Below are positions 32,676 through 39,947 of a DNA stretch of 42,392 nucleotides, piece after piece. The first letter of the stretch is position 1; each line of letters begins with the position of its first letter. The notes beneath the pieces are model-generated. The model was not told the DNA's origin. It was given only the letters and a program-made list of their open reading frames with translations, and searched no databases. The position numbers and the translations under genes were made by a program. The DNA is from JAZLDV01 sp045614925 (lineage in GTDB: Bacteria; Bacillota_I; Bacilli_A; Erysipelotrichales; Coprobacillaceae), in NCBI GenBank assembly GCA_045614925.1, contig JAZLDV010000078.1, positions 1 through 42,392 on the forward strand. Direction: 5' to 3'.

Positions 32676-33365
32676 ATGATTGGAATTATTGGAGCAATGG
32701 AAGAAGAAGTGACAGCACTTTTGAATTTAAGTCATATTAAAGAGAGTAAAGTTTATCAAGGATATACATTTTATTCATGTCAGCTTGCTGATAAAGATGT
32801 AACTATTGTTCAAGGTGGAATTGGTAAAGTGAATGCTGCAATTTCTACAACCTTATTAATTGAAAAATATGACATTGATACTATCATTAATATTGGATCA
32901 GCAGGTGGTTTACATCTAAATCAGAATGTTGGAGATGTTGTAGTATCAACAGCGGTTGCGCATCATGATGTCGATGTGACTGCTTTTGGAAGACCAATTG
33001 GTCAAGTTCCTGGTATGCCTGTTACTTTTACTCCAAATGAAAATTTATTGAATAAAGTTAAAGAAATTTTAACTTTAAATAATATGGAGTGTCATAGTGG
33101 GTTAATTGTTTCAGGTGATCAGTTTATATCAAAAGCTGAACAGGTTGACCTAATTAAAAAGAATTTCCCAGAAGCAATGTGTGCAGAGATGGAAGCAGCT
33201 GCAGTTGCACAGGTATGTCATGTTTATAATAAAGATTTTATTATTACAAGATCATTAAGTGATATTTACAATAAAGGTGAAAATAATATTCAGTTTGATG
33301 AATACTTAAAAAAAGCGAGTGTCGCTTCTGCGAAAATGTGTTATGAATTAGTTAATTCATTATAG
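32676..33365 (+). CDS. mtnN: 5'-methylthioadenosine/S-adenosylhomocysteine nucleosidase
   Basis: Splits adenine from methylthioadenosine and S-adenosylhomocysteine, clearing products of methyltransferases and polyamine synthesis. 229 residues: MIGIIGAMEEEV (catalytic Glu near 11), IINIGSAGGL, SGDQFI, the substrate-binding EMEAAAVAQV and the catalytic Asp in RSLSD. It follows the methyltransferase yqeM after 2 bases, a sensible pairing because SAH is the methyltransferase by-product. Confidence 0.96.
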   Translation: MIGIIGAMEEEVTALLNLSHIKESKVYQGYTFYSCQLADKDVTIVQGGIGKVNAAISTTLLIEKYDIDTIINIGSAGGLHLNQNVGDVVVSTAVAHHDVDVTAFGRPIGQVPGMPVTFTPNENLLNKVKEILTLNNMECHSGLIVSGDQFISKAEQVDLIKKNFPEAMCAEMEAAAVAQVCHVYNKDFIITRSLSDIYNKGENNIQFDEYLKKASVASAKMCYELVNSL

Positions 33366-33381
33366 ACATGGGGGAATATTT

Positions 33382-35688
33382 TTGAAAAATATTGAATTAT
33401 TGGCACCTGCGGGTGACCAGGAGTCATTGATTGCAGCTATTCAAAATGGTGCAAATGCAATTTATCTTGGCGGAACTATGTTTAATGCACGTGCTTTTGC
33501 TAAGAATTTTGACAAAGAACAATTAAAATGGGCAATTGAGTATGCTCATGAGCGTGATGTAAGAATTTTTGTTACTGTTAATACTTTGTTTGGTGATGAA
33601 GATTTTGCTGAATTGACAAAATATTTAGATTATCTTTATGAAATAGGTGCTGATGCCCTTATTATTCAGGATATCGGCTTATTTCATTATGTTAAAAATA
33701 GATATAAAGATTTTGAAATTCATATAAGTACACAAGCATCATGTATGAATAAAGATGCTGTTAAATATTTTGAAGAACAAGGTGCACATCGAGTAGTATT
33801 AGCTAGAGAAAACACTATTGATGAAATTAAAGAAATTTGTTTTTCTACATCTTTAGATATTGAAGTTTTTGTTCATGGCGCTCTTTGTGTTTGTTATTCA
33901 GGTCAATGTCTTATGAGTAGTTTTATAGGTAAACGAAGTGGGAACAAAGGTGCTTGTGCTCAGCCATGTCGTTTAGCTTATGATATTTATGAAAATAAAA
34001 AATTATTAGAACAGAAAATGCCATTTATATTATCTCCAAGAGATCTTATGACTATTGAGCATGTTGGAGAATTAATAGAAGCAGGTGTTACTTCTTTTAA
34101 AATTGAAGGAAGAATGAAAAGACCTGAATATGTAGCAAGTGTTGTAGGTGCTTATAGAAAAGCAATTGATGATTATATAAATAAAAGAAATGAAAAATAT
34201 GAAAAAGAAATTTTGAATATGAAATCTATGTTTAATAGAGATTATACTCATGGTTTTCTTTTTTATGATAAAAATGTATTATCTGGTGATTATTCAGGTA
34301 ATAAAGGTATTATTATTGGTGAAGTCAAATCATACAACAAGAAAACAAAAAGAGTTCTTGTTGAATTAAGTGATGAACTATTACAGGGTGATAGTGTTGT
34401 ATTTGAGAATATTGATAAAGGACGTCCTGTAAATAAAATATATTTTAAAAATAAACTTGTTTCTAAAGGTGAGAAAGGTCAGCTTATTGAGATTGAATTT
34501 GATTATCAGGTTTATAAAGGGAATGTTAGAAAAACAATTAATACAAAACTTATAAAAGAATTATCTAATACATACCATAAAGAATTTGTTAATCTGCCTG
34601 TCACAATGTATTTTACATGCCTGTTGAATCAAAATGCTGTACTTAAAGTTAAGTACAAAAATTATAGTTCTACAGTTAAATCAAATTCTATTGCTGAATT
34701 AGCAAATAACAAGTCTTTAGATAAAGAGAGAATCATTTCACAATTATCAAAACTTGGTTCAACACAGTTTATGCTAGATAAGATAAATGTAAAATTAGAT
34801 GATAATGTTATTATACCTATTAAAGAATTAAATGAAATGAGACGTAAAGCTATAGAGGATATTAGTGAACAGATGAAAAATCAAGTAATTCATCATTCAA
34901 AAGTTAATGATGAATCTATTGAATTGACTGGTACAGAAAATCATAGTCATAAAAAACTAGTTCTGGTTTCTAATATGGAGCAGTTAAAAATTGCATCTGA
35001 ATATAACAATATCTTAATAGCATATTCATATAATTCTTCTTTTAACGACGCATTTAATTATTTAAAAGAAAAAGATAAAGACATTATTATGTTTATTCCA
35101 CGCATTATGAAACAATCTTATATAAATAAGATTAAAAATGAAAAATATTATTCTGATATAAAAACTGTTATTGTCAATGAAGTGGGATCATATCATGCAT
35201 TTGCTGATAAAGATATTATATTAGGAACAGGAATGAATATTTATAATTCATATTCTGCTTCATTATTTAATGAAGATAAAATTCTTTCTTTAGAATTATC
35301 AAAACAACAGTATAAGAATATGAAAACTGATTTAAATAAGACATATATTCAAGTCTTTGGAAAAATTGAAAATATGATTACTGAATATTGTCCTATTTCT
35401 CAGTATTATTTTGGATATCAAAATAAAAATTGTAATTTGTGTAAGAAAAATAGTTATTCTTTAAAGGATAGAAAAGGGGAGTTCTTTGATATTGTAACAG
35501 ATGAATTCTGTAAAACACATATCTTGAACTGCAGAACATTATTTATTGAAGATACAAAATTAAATCAATTTATTCATTTTACAAATGAGAATCCAAATGA
35601 TGTGAAATTTGTATTAGATTATTTTGTTTTAAATAAAAAAGAAGATTATAAAGATAAATTTAATGTCACAAATGGTTATTTTAAGTAA
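33382..35688 (+). CDS. U32 family peptidase-like protein, long form
   Basis: 768 residues. The N-terminal 290 residues are the U32 domain: ELLAPAGDQESLIAAIQNGANAIYLGG, and the signature EVFVHGALCVCYSGQCLMSS followed by GACAQPCRL, whose cysteines are likely Fe-S ligands as in RlhA/TrhP-type RNA hydroxylation proteins. A middle beta-rich part and a C-terminal domain (from about 520) with another cysteine group (YCPISQYYFG, CNLCKKNSY) follow. Proteins of this type act on rRNA or tRNA rather than as true proteases in studied cases. The start is TTG, with GGGGGA 7-8 bases upstream. It is the last gene of the yqeH operon. Confidence 0.88.
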   Translation: MKNIELLAPAGDQESLIAAIQNGANAIYLGGTMFNARAFAKNFDKEQLKWAIEYAHERDVRIFVTVNTLFGDEDFAELTKYLDYLYEIGADALIIQDIGLFHYVKNRYKDFEIHISTQASCMNKDAVKYFEEQGAHRVVLARENTIDEIKEICFSTSLDIEVFVHGALCVCYSGQCLMSSFIGKRSGNKGACAQPCRLAYDIYENKKLLEQKMPFILSPRDLMTIEHVGELIEAGVTSFKIEGRMKRPEYVASVVGAYRKAIDDYINKRNEKYEKEILNMKSMFNRDYTHGFLFYDKNVLSGDYSGNKGIIIGEVKSYNKKTKRVLVELSDELLQGDSVVFENIDKGRPVNKIYFKNKLVSKGEKGQLIEIEFDYQVYKGNVRKTINTKLIKELSNTYHKEFVNLPVTMYFTCLLNQNAVLKVKYKNYSSTVKSNSIAELANNKSLDKERIISQLSKLGSTQFMLDKINVKLDDNVIIPIKELNEMRRKAIEDISEQMKNQVIHHSKVNDESIELTGTENHSHKKLVLVSNMEQLKIASEYNNILIAYSYNSSFNDAFNYLKEKDKDIIMFIPRIMKQSYINKIKNEKYYSDIKTVIVNEVGSYHAFADKDIILGTGMNIYNSYSASLFNEDKILSLELSKQQYKNMKTDLNKTYIQVFGKIENMITEYCPISQYYFGYQNKNCNLCKKNSYSLKDRKGEFFDIVTDEFCKTHILNCRTLFIEDTKLNQFIHFTNENPNDVKFVLDYFVLNKKEDYKDKFNVTNGYFK

Positions 35689-35739
35689 ATGATGGACAAA
35701 TTTAGGTAAAAATAAAAAAATATTTTTTTAATTTCTAAA

Positions 35740-35768
35740 TTGAAAAAACACTAATCTCATGTTATAAT
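35740..35768 (+). promoter_or_regulatory. Promoter of the XRE regulator gene
   Basis: TTGAAA (-35, 35740-35745), a 17-base spacer and TGtTATAAT with the -10 at 35763-35768: the best-formed vegetative promoter in the window. Confidence 0.7.
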
Positions 35769-35797
35769 TTTTTTAATATATATGAGGGGGCGATATT

Positions 35798-36130
35798 ATG
35801 GCTGTTGATACAGATTTAGCAAAAAGATTGAAAGCTTATAGAAACTTTAGACATCTTACTCAAAAAGAGGTGGCTTCTCACTTAAATGTTCCTCACTCTG
35901 CAATTTCTGATATTGAAAATGGTAAGCGTGATGTAACTGTTGGTGAATTAAAAATTTTATCTAATTTATATGGTCGTAGTGTAGAAGAAATAATTAGTGG
36001 CAAAAAATATGATTATTATAATATTGCTAATATTGCACGTTTGCTTACTGAATTACCTGATGATGACCTAAAAGAAGTTATGTTTATTATTGAATATAAA
36101 CGTAAACGTATTGAAGAAAATAAAAAATAA
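35798..36130 (+). CDS. XRE-family transcriptional regulator
   Basis: A 110-residue protein with a Cro/CI-type helix-turn-helix at about residues 10-64 (RLKAYRNFRHLTQKEVASHLNVPHSAISDIENGKRDVTVGELKILSNLYGRSVEEI). A helical C-terminal tail (RLLTELPDDDLKEVMFIIEYKRKRI) may dimerise it. GAGGGGG precedes the ATG. It is monocistronic with a strong promoter; the targets are unknown. No phage or metallopeptidase partner gene is adjacent, so it looks like a chromosomal regulator rather than a phage repressor. Confidence 0.87.
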   Translation: MAVDTDLAKRLKAYRNFRHLTQKEVASHLNVPHSAISDIENGKRDVTVGELKILSNLYGRSVEEIISGKKYDYYNIANIARLLTELPDDDLKEVMFIIEYKRKRIEENKK

Positions 36131-36136
36131 TATATA

Positions 36137-36180
36137 TAACCAGATGAATACATACATAACATAGACATCTGGTTATTTAT
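36137..36180 (+). terminator. Long-loop terminator after the XRE gene
   Basis: TAACCAGATG (36137-36146) pairs with CATCTGGTTA (36166-36175), a 10-bp stem with a 19-base loop, followed by TTTATTG. The large loop and weak T tract make it a moderate terminator. Confidence 0.6.
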
Positions 36181-36250
36181 TGTGAATTCTAGTTAAAATA
36201 TTCACAAAATCCAAAAATAGATTAGTTCTTATTTACAATTATCTAAAAAA

Positions 36251-36280
36251 TTGATAGAATATAAGTACTAAATGTAATAA
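36251..36280 (+). promoter_or_regulatory. Candidate promoter of the PTS IIB gene
   Basis: TTGATA (36251-36256) and TAATAA (36275-36280) with an 18-base spacer precede the AAAAGGAG ribosome site. The match is moderate. Confidence 0.4.
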
Positions 36281-36299
36281 AAGAAAAGGAGTATTTGAT

Positions 36300-36614
36300 A
36301 TGAAAACTATTTTATTAATATGTTCTGCTGGGATGTCTACTAGCTTATTAGTTACAAAAATGGAATCTGCAGCTAAAGATGCTGGAGTTGATTGTAAAAT
36401 TTTTGCATTACCTTTCTCTGATGCACCAAGAGTATTAGAAGAAGTTGATGTTATTTTATTAGGACCTCAAGTAAGATTCCAAAAAACTGCTATTGAAAAA
36501 TTAGTGGCTGGTAGAAAAGCTGGACCTGTACCTGTTGATGTTATTGATATGAGAGATTATGGTACAATGAACGGAAAAGCTGTATTCGAAAAAGCAATGA
36601 ACTTATTAGGATAA
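36300..36614 (+). CDS. PTS lactose/cellobiose-type IIB component
   Basis: A 104-residue phosphocarrier of the lactose/N,N'-diacetylchitobiose PTS family. The phospho-accepting Cys8 lies in LLICSAGMSTSLLV, followed by helix and strand blocks (VDVILLGPQVRF) typical of IIB-cellobiose proteins. It receives phosphate from IIA and passes it to sugar bound at IIC. No IIA, IIC or glycosidase gene is in the window. Codon use is strongly biased toward the pattern seen in ppdK, suggesting high expression. It has its own terminator. Confidence 0.92.
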   Translation: MKTILLICSAGMSTSLLVTKMESAAKDAGVDCKIFALPFSDAPRVLEEVDVILLGPQVRFQKTAIEKLVAGRKAGPVPVDVIDMRDYGTMNGKAVFEKAMNLLG

Positions 36615-36623
36615 TTTATAAAC

Positions 36624-36658
36624 AAAGAAACCATTATATAAATGGTTTCTTTTTATTC
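36624..36658 (+). terminator. Intrinsic terminator after the PTS IIB gene
   Basis: AAAGAAACCATT (36624-36635) pairs with AATGGTTTCTTT (36641-36652) across a five-base loop and runs into TTATTC. Confidence 0.88.
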
Positions 36659-36675
36659 ATAATTGGAGTGATTAC

Positions 36676-38337
36676 ATGGAAAGATTTGATTATAAAAAAA
36701 CAGATATGATTATGCACTATTTGCCTTATAATTACTATAATACCTATAATGCGAATATAAATACGATGATTATGTGGAATCATGTTTATGATATCTATTA
36801 TAAATGTGAAGATAATTATATGATTATGTTATATTCTTATGGTGGAAAACGTTTTTTTGTTATGCCTTATTGTAATGAAAAATATTTTCCTACTGCAATT
36901 AATTTTATGATCAGATATGCAAAAGAACATGACTTTGAATTTAGTCTAAGTTTTGCATCTTTTGAATTTGTTGAGTATATAAAAAATAATTATAATGAGT
37001 TATTTGTAGTCAGAAGAACTGACTATAACGATGATTATATTTATAATGTATCAGACCATTTATATTTGACAGGTAAAAAAATGCAAAAAAGAAGAAATCA
37101 TTATAATATTTTTATAAAAGAATATCCTGATTATTTGTTTAAACAACTAGATCCAATTCATGATAGAAATGATATTATACAATGTTTTAATAACTGGGAT
37201 TTACAAAGTCTTCATGGTTCAAAATTAGAATTAGAAGGGATTGAAAATTTGCTTAAATACGGTGTAGATATATATTGTTATGGTATTTATATAAATAATA
37301 AAATTGAAGCTATATCAATATGTTCATTGTTGAATCCTGAAACTCTTCAAATACATGTAGAAAAAGCAAATAGGGGAATGAGAGGTATTTATCCTGCTTT
37401 ATTAAAAAACGTCTTAGAATCAAATTTTAGCGATATTAAGTATATAAATAGGGAAGATGATATTGGAATAGAAGGGTTAAGAAAATCTAAGACTCAGCTT
37501 CACCCAGTTTATAAATTAGAAAAATATGAGATATTATTAAAAGATTTGCAAATAAGAAAAGCTAATGATAAGGATACTGATGATATTAAGAAACTTTGGC
37601 TAGAAAGTTTTGATGATGAAGATATAGAATCTACAGAATATTATTTTAATAATATTTATAATAATGATCATACTTATCTATTATTCAATAAGAATACTTT
37701 AATAAGCTGTATACAATATAATCCTATAGTTATGAATGATGGAAGTGTATATTATTTTATTGTTGGTGTATGTACAAGAAAAGATTACCAAAGACAAGGA
37801 TTTATGGATTATCTATTAAAACATACAATGTGTTTATATAATGATAGACTTATTTTACAGGCTTATAATGAAGATGTTTATAAAAAATATGGATTTAAGG
37901 TTACACATAAATTAAAAGAATATTTCATAAAGAAGGATTGTATACAATCTTCAAAGTGTTTAAATGAGATTGATTTGAATATTCTTTTGTCATTATATAA
38001 TCAATATTGTACTGGATTTAAAATATATAGAAAAAGAGATTTTTCTTATTATGAAAAACTTTATAAAAGATGTGAATCTTATGGAATGAAAATTTTATCT
38101 ATAGATGATGGATATATGATTTATAGTGAATCAGACGATTATAGTTATGTTCATGAAATTATTTATTTAAACGAAAATGCTTTTTATAATTTGTTAGGAC
38201 ATATTAATAATAAAGATTTATATGTTATGTGTGATAGTTTATCTGTATTTAATTATCCTTATAAGTATAAGACATCTTTAATGTCTAATACATTAACAGA
38301 TAGTGATGAATATTCATTTATAAATGAAATATATTAA
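36676..38337 (+). CDS. DUF2156-GNAT acetyltransferase fusion
   Basis: A 553-residue cytosolic protein in two parts. Residues 1-285 match DUF2156, the aminoacyl-transfer-like domain of lysyl-phosphatidylglycerol synthases: YLTGKKMQKRRNHYNIF and YINREDDIGIEGLRKSK are its two strongest blocks. Residues from about 290 form a GNAT N-acetyltransferase: an IRKAND start, then FIVGVCTRKDYQRQGFMDYLL with the acetyl-CoA Q-x-x-G loop, YNEDVYKKYGF, and an Eis-like C-terminal region. Both halves are acyl-CoA or aminoacyl-tRNA-dependent transferase folds. There is no membrane helix, so lipid modification by an MprF-like flippase is not implied. The substrate is unknown. Confidence 0.82.
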   Translation: MERFDYKKTDMIMHYLPYNYYNTYNANINTMIMWNHVYDIYYKCEDNYMIMLYSYGGKRFFVMPYCNEKYFPTAINFMIRYAKEHDFEFSLSFASFEFVEYIKNNYNELFVVRRTDYNDDYIYNVSDHLYLTGKKMQKRRNHYNIFIKEYPDYLFKQLDPIHDRNDIIQCFNNWDLQSLHGSKLELEGIENLLKYGVDIYCYGIYINNKIEAISICSLLNPETLQIHVEKANRGMRGIYPALLKNVLESNFSDIKYINREDDIGIEGLRKSKTQLHPVYKLEKYEILLKDLQIRKANDKDTDDIKKLWLESFDDEDIESTEYYFNNIYNNDHTYLLFNKNTLISCIQYNPIVMNDGSVYYFIVGVCTRKDYQRQGFMDYLLKHTMCLYNDRLILQAYNEDVYKKYGFKVTHKLKEYFIKKDCIQSSKCLNEIDLNILLSLYNQYCTGFKIYRKRDFSYYEKLYKRCESYGMKILSIDDGYMIYSESDDYSYVHEIIYLNENAFYNLLGHINNKDLYVMCDSLSVFNYPYKYKTSLMSNTLTDSDEYSFINEIY

Positions 38338-38370
38338 GGTTTCTAATTAGTTTAGAAACCTTAATTTTGT
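38334..38370 (+). terminator. Terminator over the stop codon of the DUF2156-GNAT gene
   Basis: A 12-bp stem (38334-38345 with 38353-38364) with a seven-base loop is followed by TTTTGT. It insulates the dif-like site from plus-strand transcription. Confidence 0.82.
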
Positions 38371-38380
38371 ACTATTTATA

Positions 38381-38408
38381 TGTTCGCATAATGTATGTTA
38401 TGATAATT
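38381..38408 (+). other. dif: Candidate dif site (chromosome dimer resolution)
   Basis: A 28-bp sequence in the 11-6-11 layout of Xer sites: left arm TGTTCGCATAA (38381-38391), centre TGTATG, right arm TTATGATAATT (38398-38408). By eye it agrees with E. coli dif (arms GGTGCGCATAA and TTATGTTAAAT, centre TGTATA) at 23 of 28 positions and with Bacillus dif at about 18. It lies 45 bases from the end of a Xer recombinase gene and at the point where gene direction switches. Xer proteins would bind the arms and exchange strands at the borders of the centre. Confidence 0.8.
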
Positions 38409-38410
38409 TT

Positions 38411-38452
38411 TAATATAAAGTTATTCACATAAGCGCAAATAACTTTATATTA
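38411..38452. repeat. 15-bp perfect inverted repeat between dif and xer
   Basis: Left arm 38411-38425 and right arm 38438-38452 are perfectly complementary, with a 12-base spacer. It abuts the xer stop codon. In the xer direction no T tract follows (AAAATTATCA), so it is not a standard terminator. The left-arm/loop border contains TTCACATAA, close to TTCGCATAA of the dif-like left arm. Confidence 0.7.
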
Positions 38453-39355
38453 TTAAGTCTTTTTCTTTGTTCTTGGATGCAGCAATCTATATTCCTGTAT
38501 AGCTTTTTCGTTAGATACATGTGTATAGATTGTTGTTGTAGATATATCACTATGACCAAGTAATTTTTGGATTGATCTTAAATCTGCATCATTTTCTAAT
38601 AAATGTGTAGCAAATGTATGTCTTAAAGTATGTGGTGAAAATTTTTTTGTTATAGAAGATTGTTTTATGCATTTTTGAAGATGTTGATAAAATAATTCTC
38701 TTGATATAGGTTCCCCTTTTTTATTTAAAAAGACATAAGGAGATTTGTTTTTTAAATGAACAGATCTGTAATTTTCTATATATTCTTTTAAATATAATGC
38801 ACATTGCTGATCAATAGGAATTATACGTTCTTTATCCCCTTTTCCTATACACTTAATAATCCTTTTGTTTAAGTTTAAATCTTTTAATTTAAGATTACAT
38901 AGTTCACTTACACGCATTCCTGAAGCATAAAGTAATATGATCATACATTTGTCTCTATATTGTTCTATTGTATCTTCTTTTAATTCATCAATAAATGTAA
39001 ATATTTCTTCTTGTGATAAGACCACTGGAAGATGTTTTTCTTCTTTTAATCTTTCAAGGGAACTTAGAATATTTTTTTGAATGATGTTTTCTTTCGTTAA
39101 AAATTTGAAATATTGTCTTAACGATACTATTTTTCTATTGATTGAACCCGCTGTTATTTGTTTGTTCAAACTTGTGATAAATGCTTCTACATGAGTAAGC
39201 TGTATTTCTTTTATATCTGATATCTGATAGTTTTCGATTATAAAATTATGAAATGATACAATATCATTTGTATAATTTTTAATTGTATATTGACTATAAT
39301 TTTTTTCTACTATCATATAATGCTTAAATTCTAATAAACAATCTTTTAATTCCAT
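38453..39355 (-). CDS. xerD: Tyrosine recombinase of the XerC/XerD family
   Basis: A 300-residue site-specific recombinase. The N-terminal SAM-like DNA-binding domain (1-105: KNYTNDIVSFHNFI, SINRKIVSLRQYFKFL) is followed by the catalytic domain with the full set Arg148 (ASGMRVSEL), Lys172 (GKGDKERIIP), His242 and Arg245 (HTLRHTFATHLLE), His268 (LGHSD) and the nucleophile Tyr277 (IYTHVS). The length is that of XerC/XerD, not of phage integrases. The ATG at 39355 was chosen because TGGTGAT precedes it; a GTG three codons upstream is possible. The neighbouring dif-like site suggests it acts in dimer resolution. XerD is favoured by the spoIIM-xerD proximity known in Bacillus, but XerC cannot be excluded. 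Confidence 0.9.
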   Translation of the reverse strand: MELKDCLLEFKHYMIVEKNYSQYTIKNYTNDIVSFHNFIIENYQISDIKEIQLTHVEAFITSLNKQITAGSINRKIVSLRQYFKFLTKENIIQKNILSSLERLKEEKHLPVVLSQEEIFTFIDELKEDTIEQYRDKCMIILLYASGMRVSELCNLKLKDLNLNKRIIKCIGKGDKERIIPIDQQCALYLKEYIENYRSVHLKNKSPYVFLNKKGEPISRELFYQHLQKCIKQSSITKKFSPHTLRHTFATHLLENDADLRSIQKLLGHSDISTTTIYTHVSNEKAIQEYRLLHPRTKKKT

Positions 39356-39377
39356 TTTAATCACCAGTTCTATTTTA

Positions 39378-39908
39378 TCATAATTTTCTTATAAAAATAC
39401 AAATAAATAACACTATTAATGAATAGATTATTATATTTAAATAATTGTTTAATGATTTCTTTAATGATAATTTTTCGTTTGCTTGAAATAATGAATAGTA
39501 CACAAATAATGAGAGTTCTTGACATTGTATTGTGATTGTTATTGTAAAAAAGATTTCACATAATATTTGAATGATAAGTAATAAAAATAATATTATAGTA
39601 AATTCGATTTGGTTATTTACATATATAAATGAATAAGTTATTTGAATAGCTTTTATAAATACTGAGAATCCATGCAAAATAAAACCTATATATGAACTGC
39701 TTAAGTATGTATTTATAAAGATAAATGCTAAACTACTGATTAGATAATAATTATTCTTATTAGATATAAATAACTGATTTAATAACATATTTATGTTTTG
39801 GGGAGTTTTGTTATAATAAAAGATTCCAAAACATATTCCTGATGTCATGATTATGACACAACTTAAAAAACACAACTTTTTAATTTTAGACATATAAAAA
39901 ACATTCAT
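39378..39908 (-). CDS. Integral membrane protein, possible divergent SpoIIM
   Basis: A 176-residue protein with about five hydrophobic segments and a short charged end. The layout (N-terminal helix, FGIFYYN, a helix ending in a G-F-S/V-V-F-I-K motif, a polar QCQELSLF stretch and a final helix near the C-terminus) is reminiscent of SpoIIM, a subunit of the engulfment complex with SpoIID and SpoIIP. In Bacillus spoIIM lies close to xerD. Similarity is weak, and Phe/Ile/Tyr-rich composition alone can mislead. GAGGTGAT precedes the ATG. Its ribosome site and start codon lie inside the hairpin that ends dinB. Confidence 0.45.
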   Translation of the reverse strand: MNVFYMSKIKKLCFLSCVIIMTSGICFGIFYYNKTPQNINMLLNQLFISNKNNYYLISSLAFIFINTYLSSSYIGFILHGFSVFIKAIQITYSFIYVNNQIEFTIILFLLLIIQILCEIFFTITITIQCQELSLFVYYSLFQANEKLSLKKSLNNYLNIIIYSLIVLFICIFIRKL

Positions 39909-39942
39909 AATATCACCTCAGTAAATAGTTATGAATGTTTTT
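39897..39942 (-). terminator. dinB terminator hairpin containing the next gene's start
   Basis: A 14-bp inverted repeat (39897-39910 with 39929-39942) has an 18-base loop. On the minus strand it follows the dinB stop by 5 bases and ends in a run of T. The loop holds GAGGTGATA and the 3' arm holds the ATG of the SpoIIM-like gene. Confidence 0.65.
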
Positions 39943-39947
39943 TTGTT

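Noticed and set aside
38381..38408. Reading the dif-like sequence as a promoter (TGTTATGATAAT)
   Set aside because: A plus-strand promoter here would face only the inverted repeat and the end of xer. The 28-bp agreement with dif arms on both sides of the centre explains more.
39356..39364. GTG start for xerD three codons upstream
   Set aside because: The GTG is part of the TGGTGAT ribosome site for the ATG at 39355.
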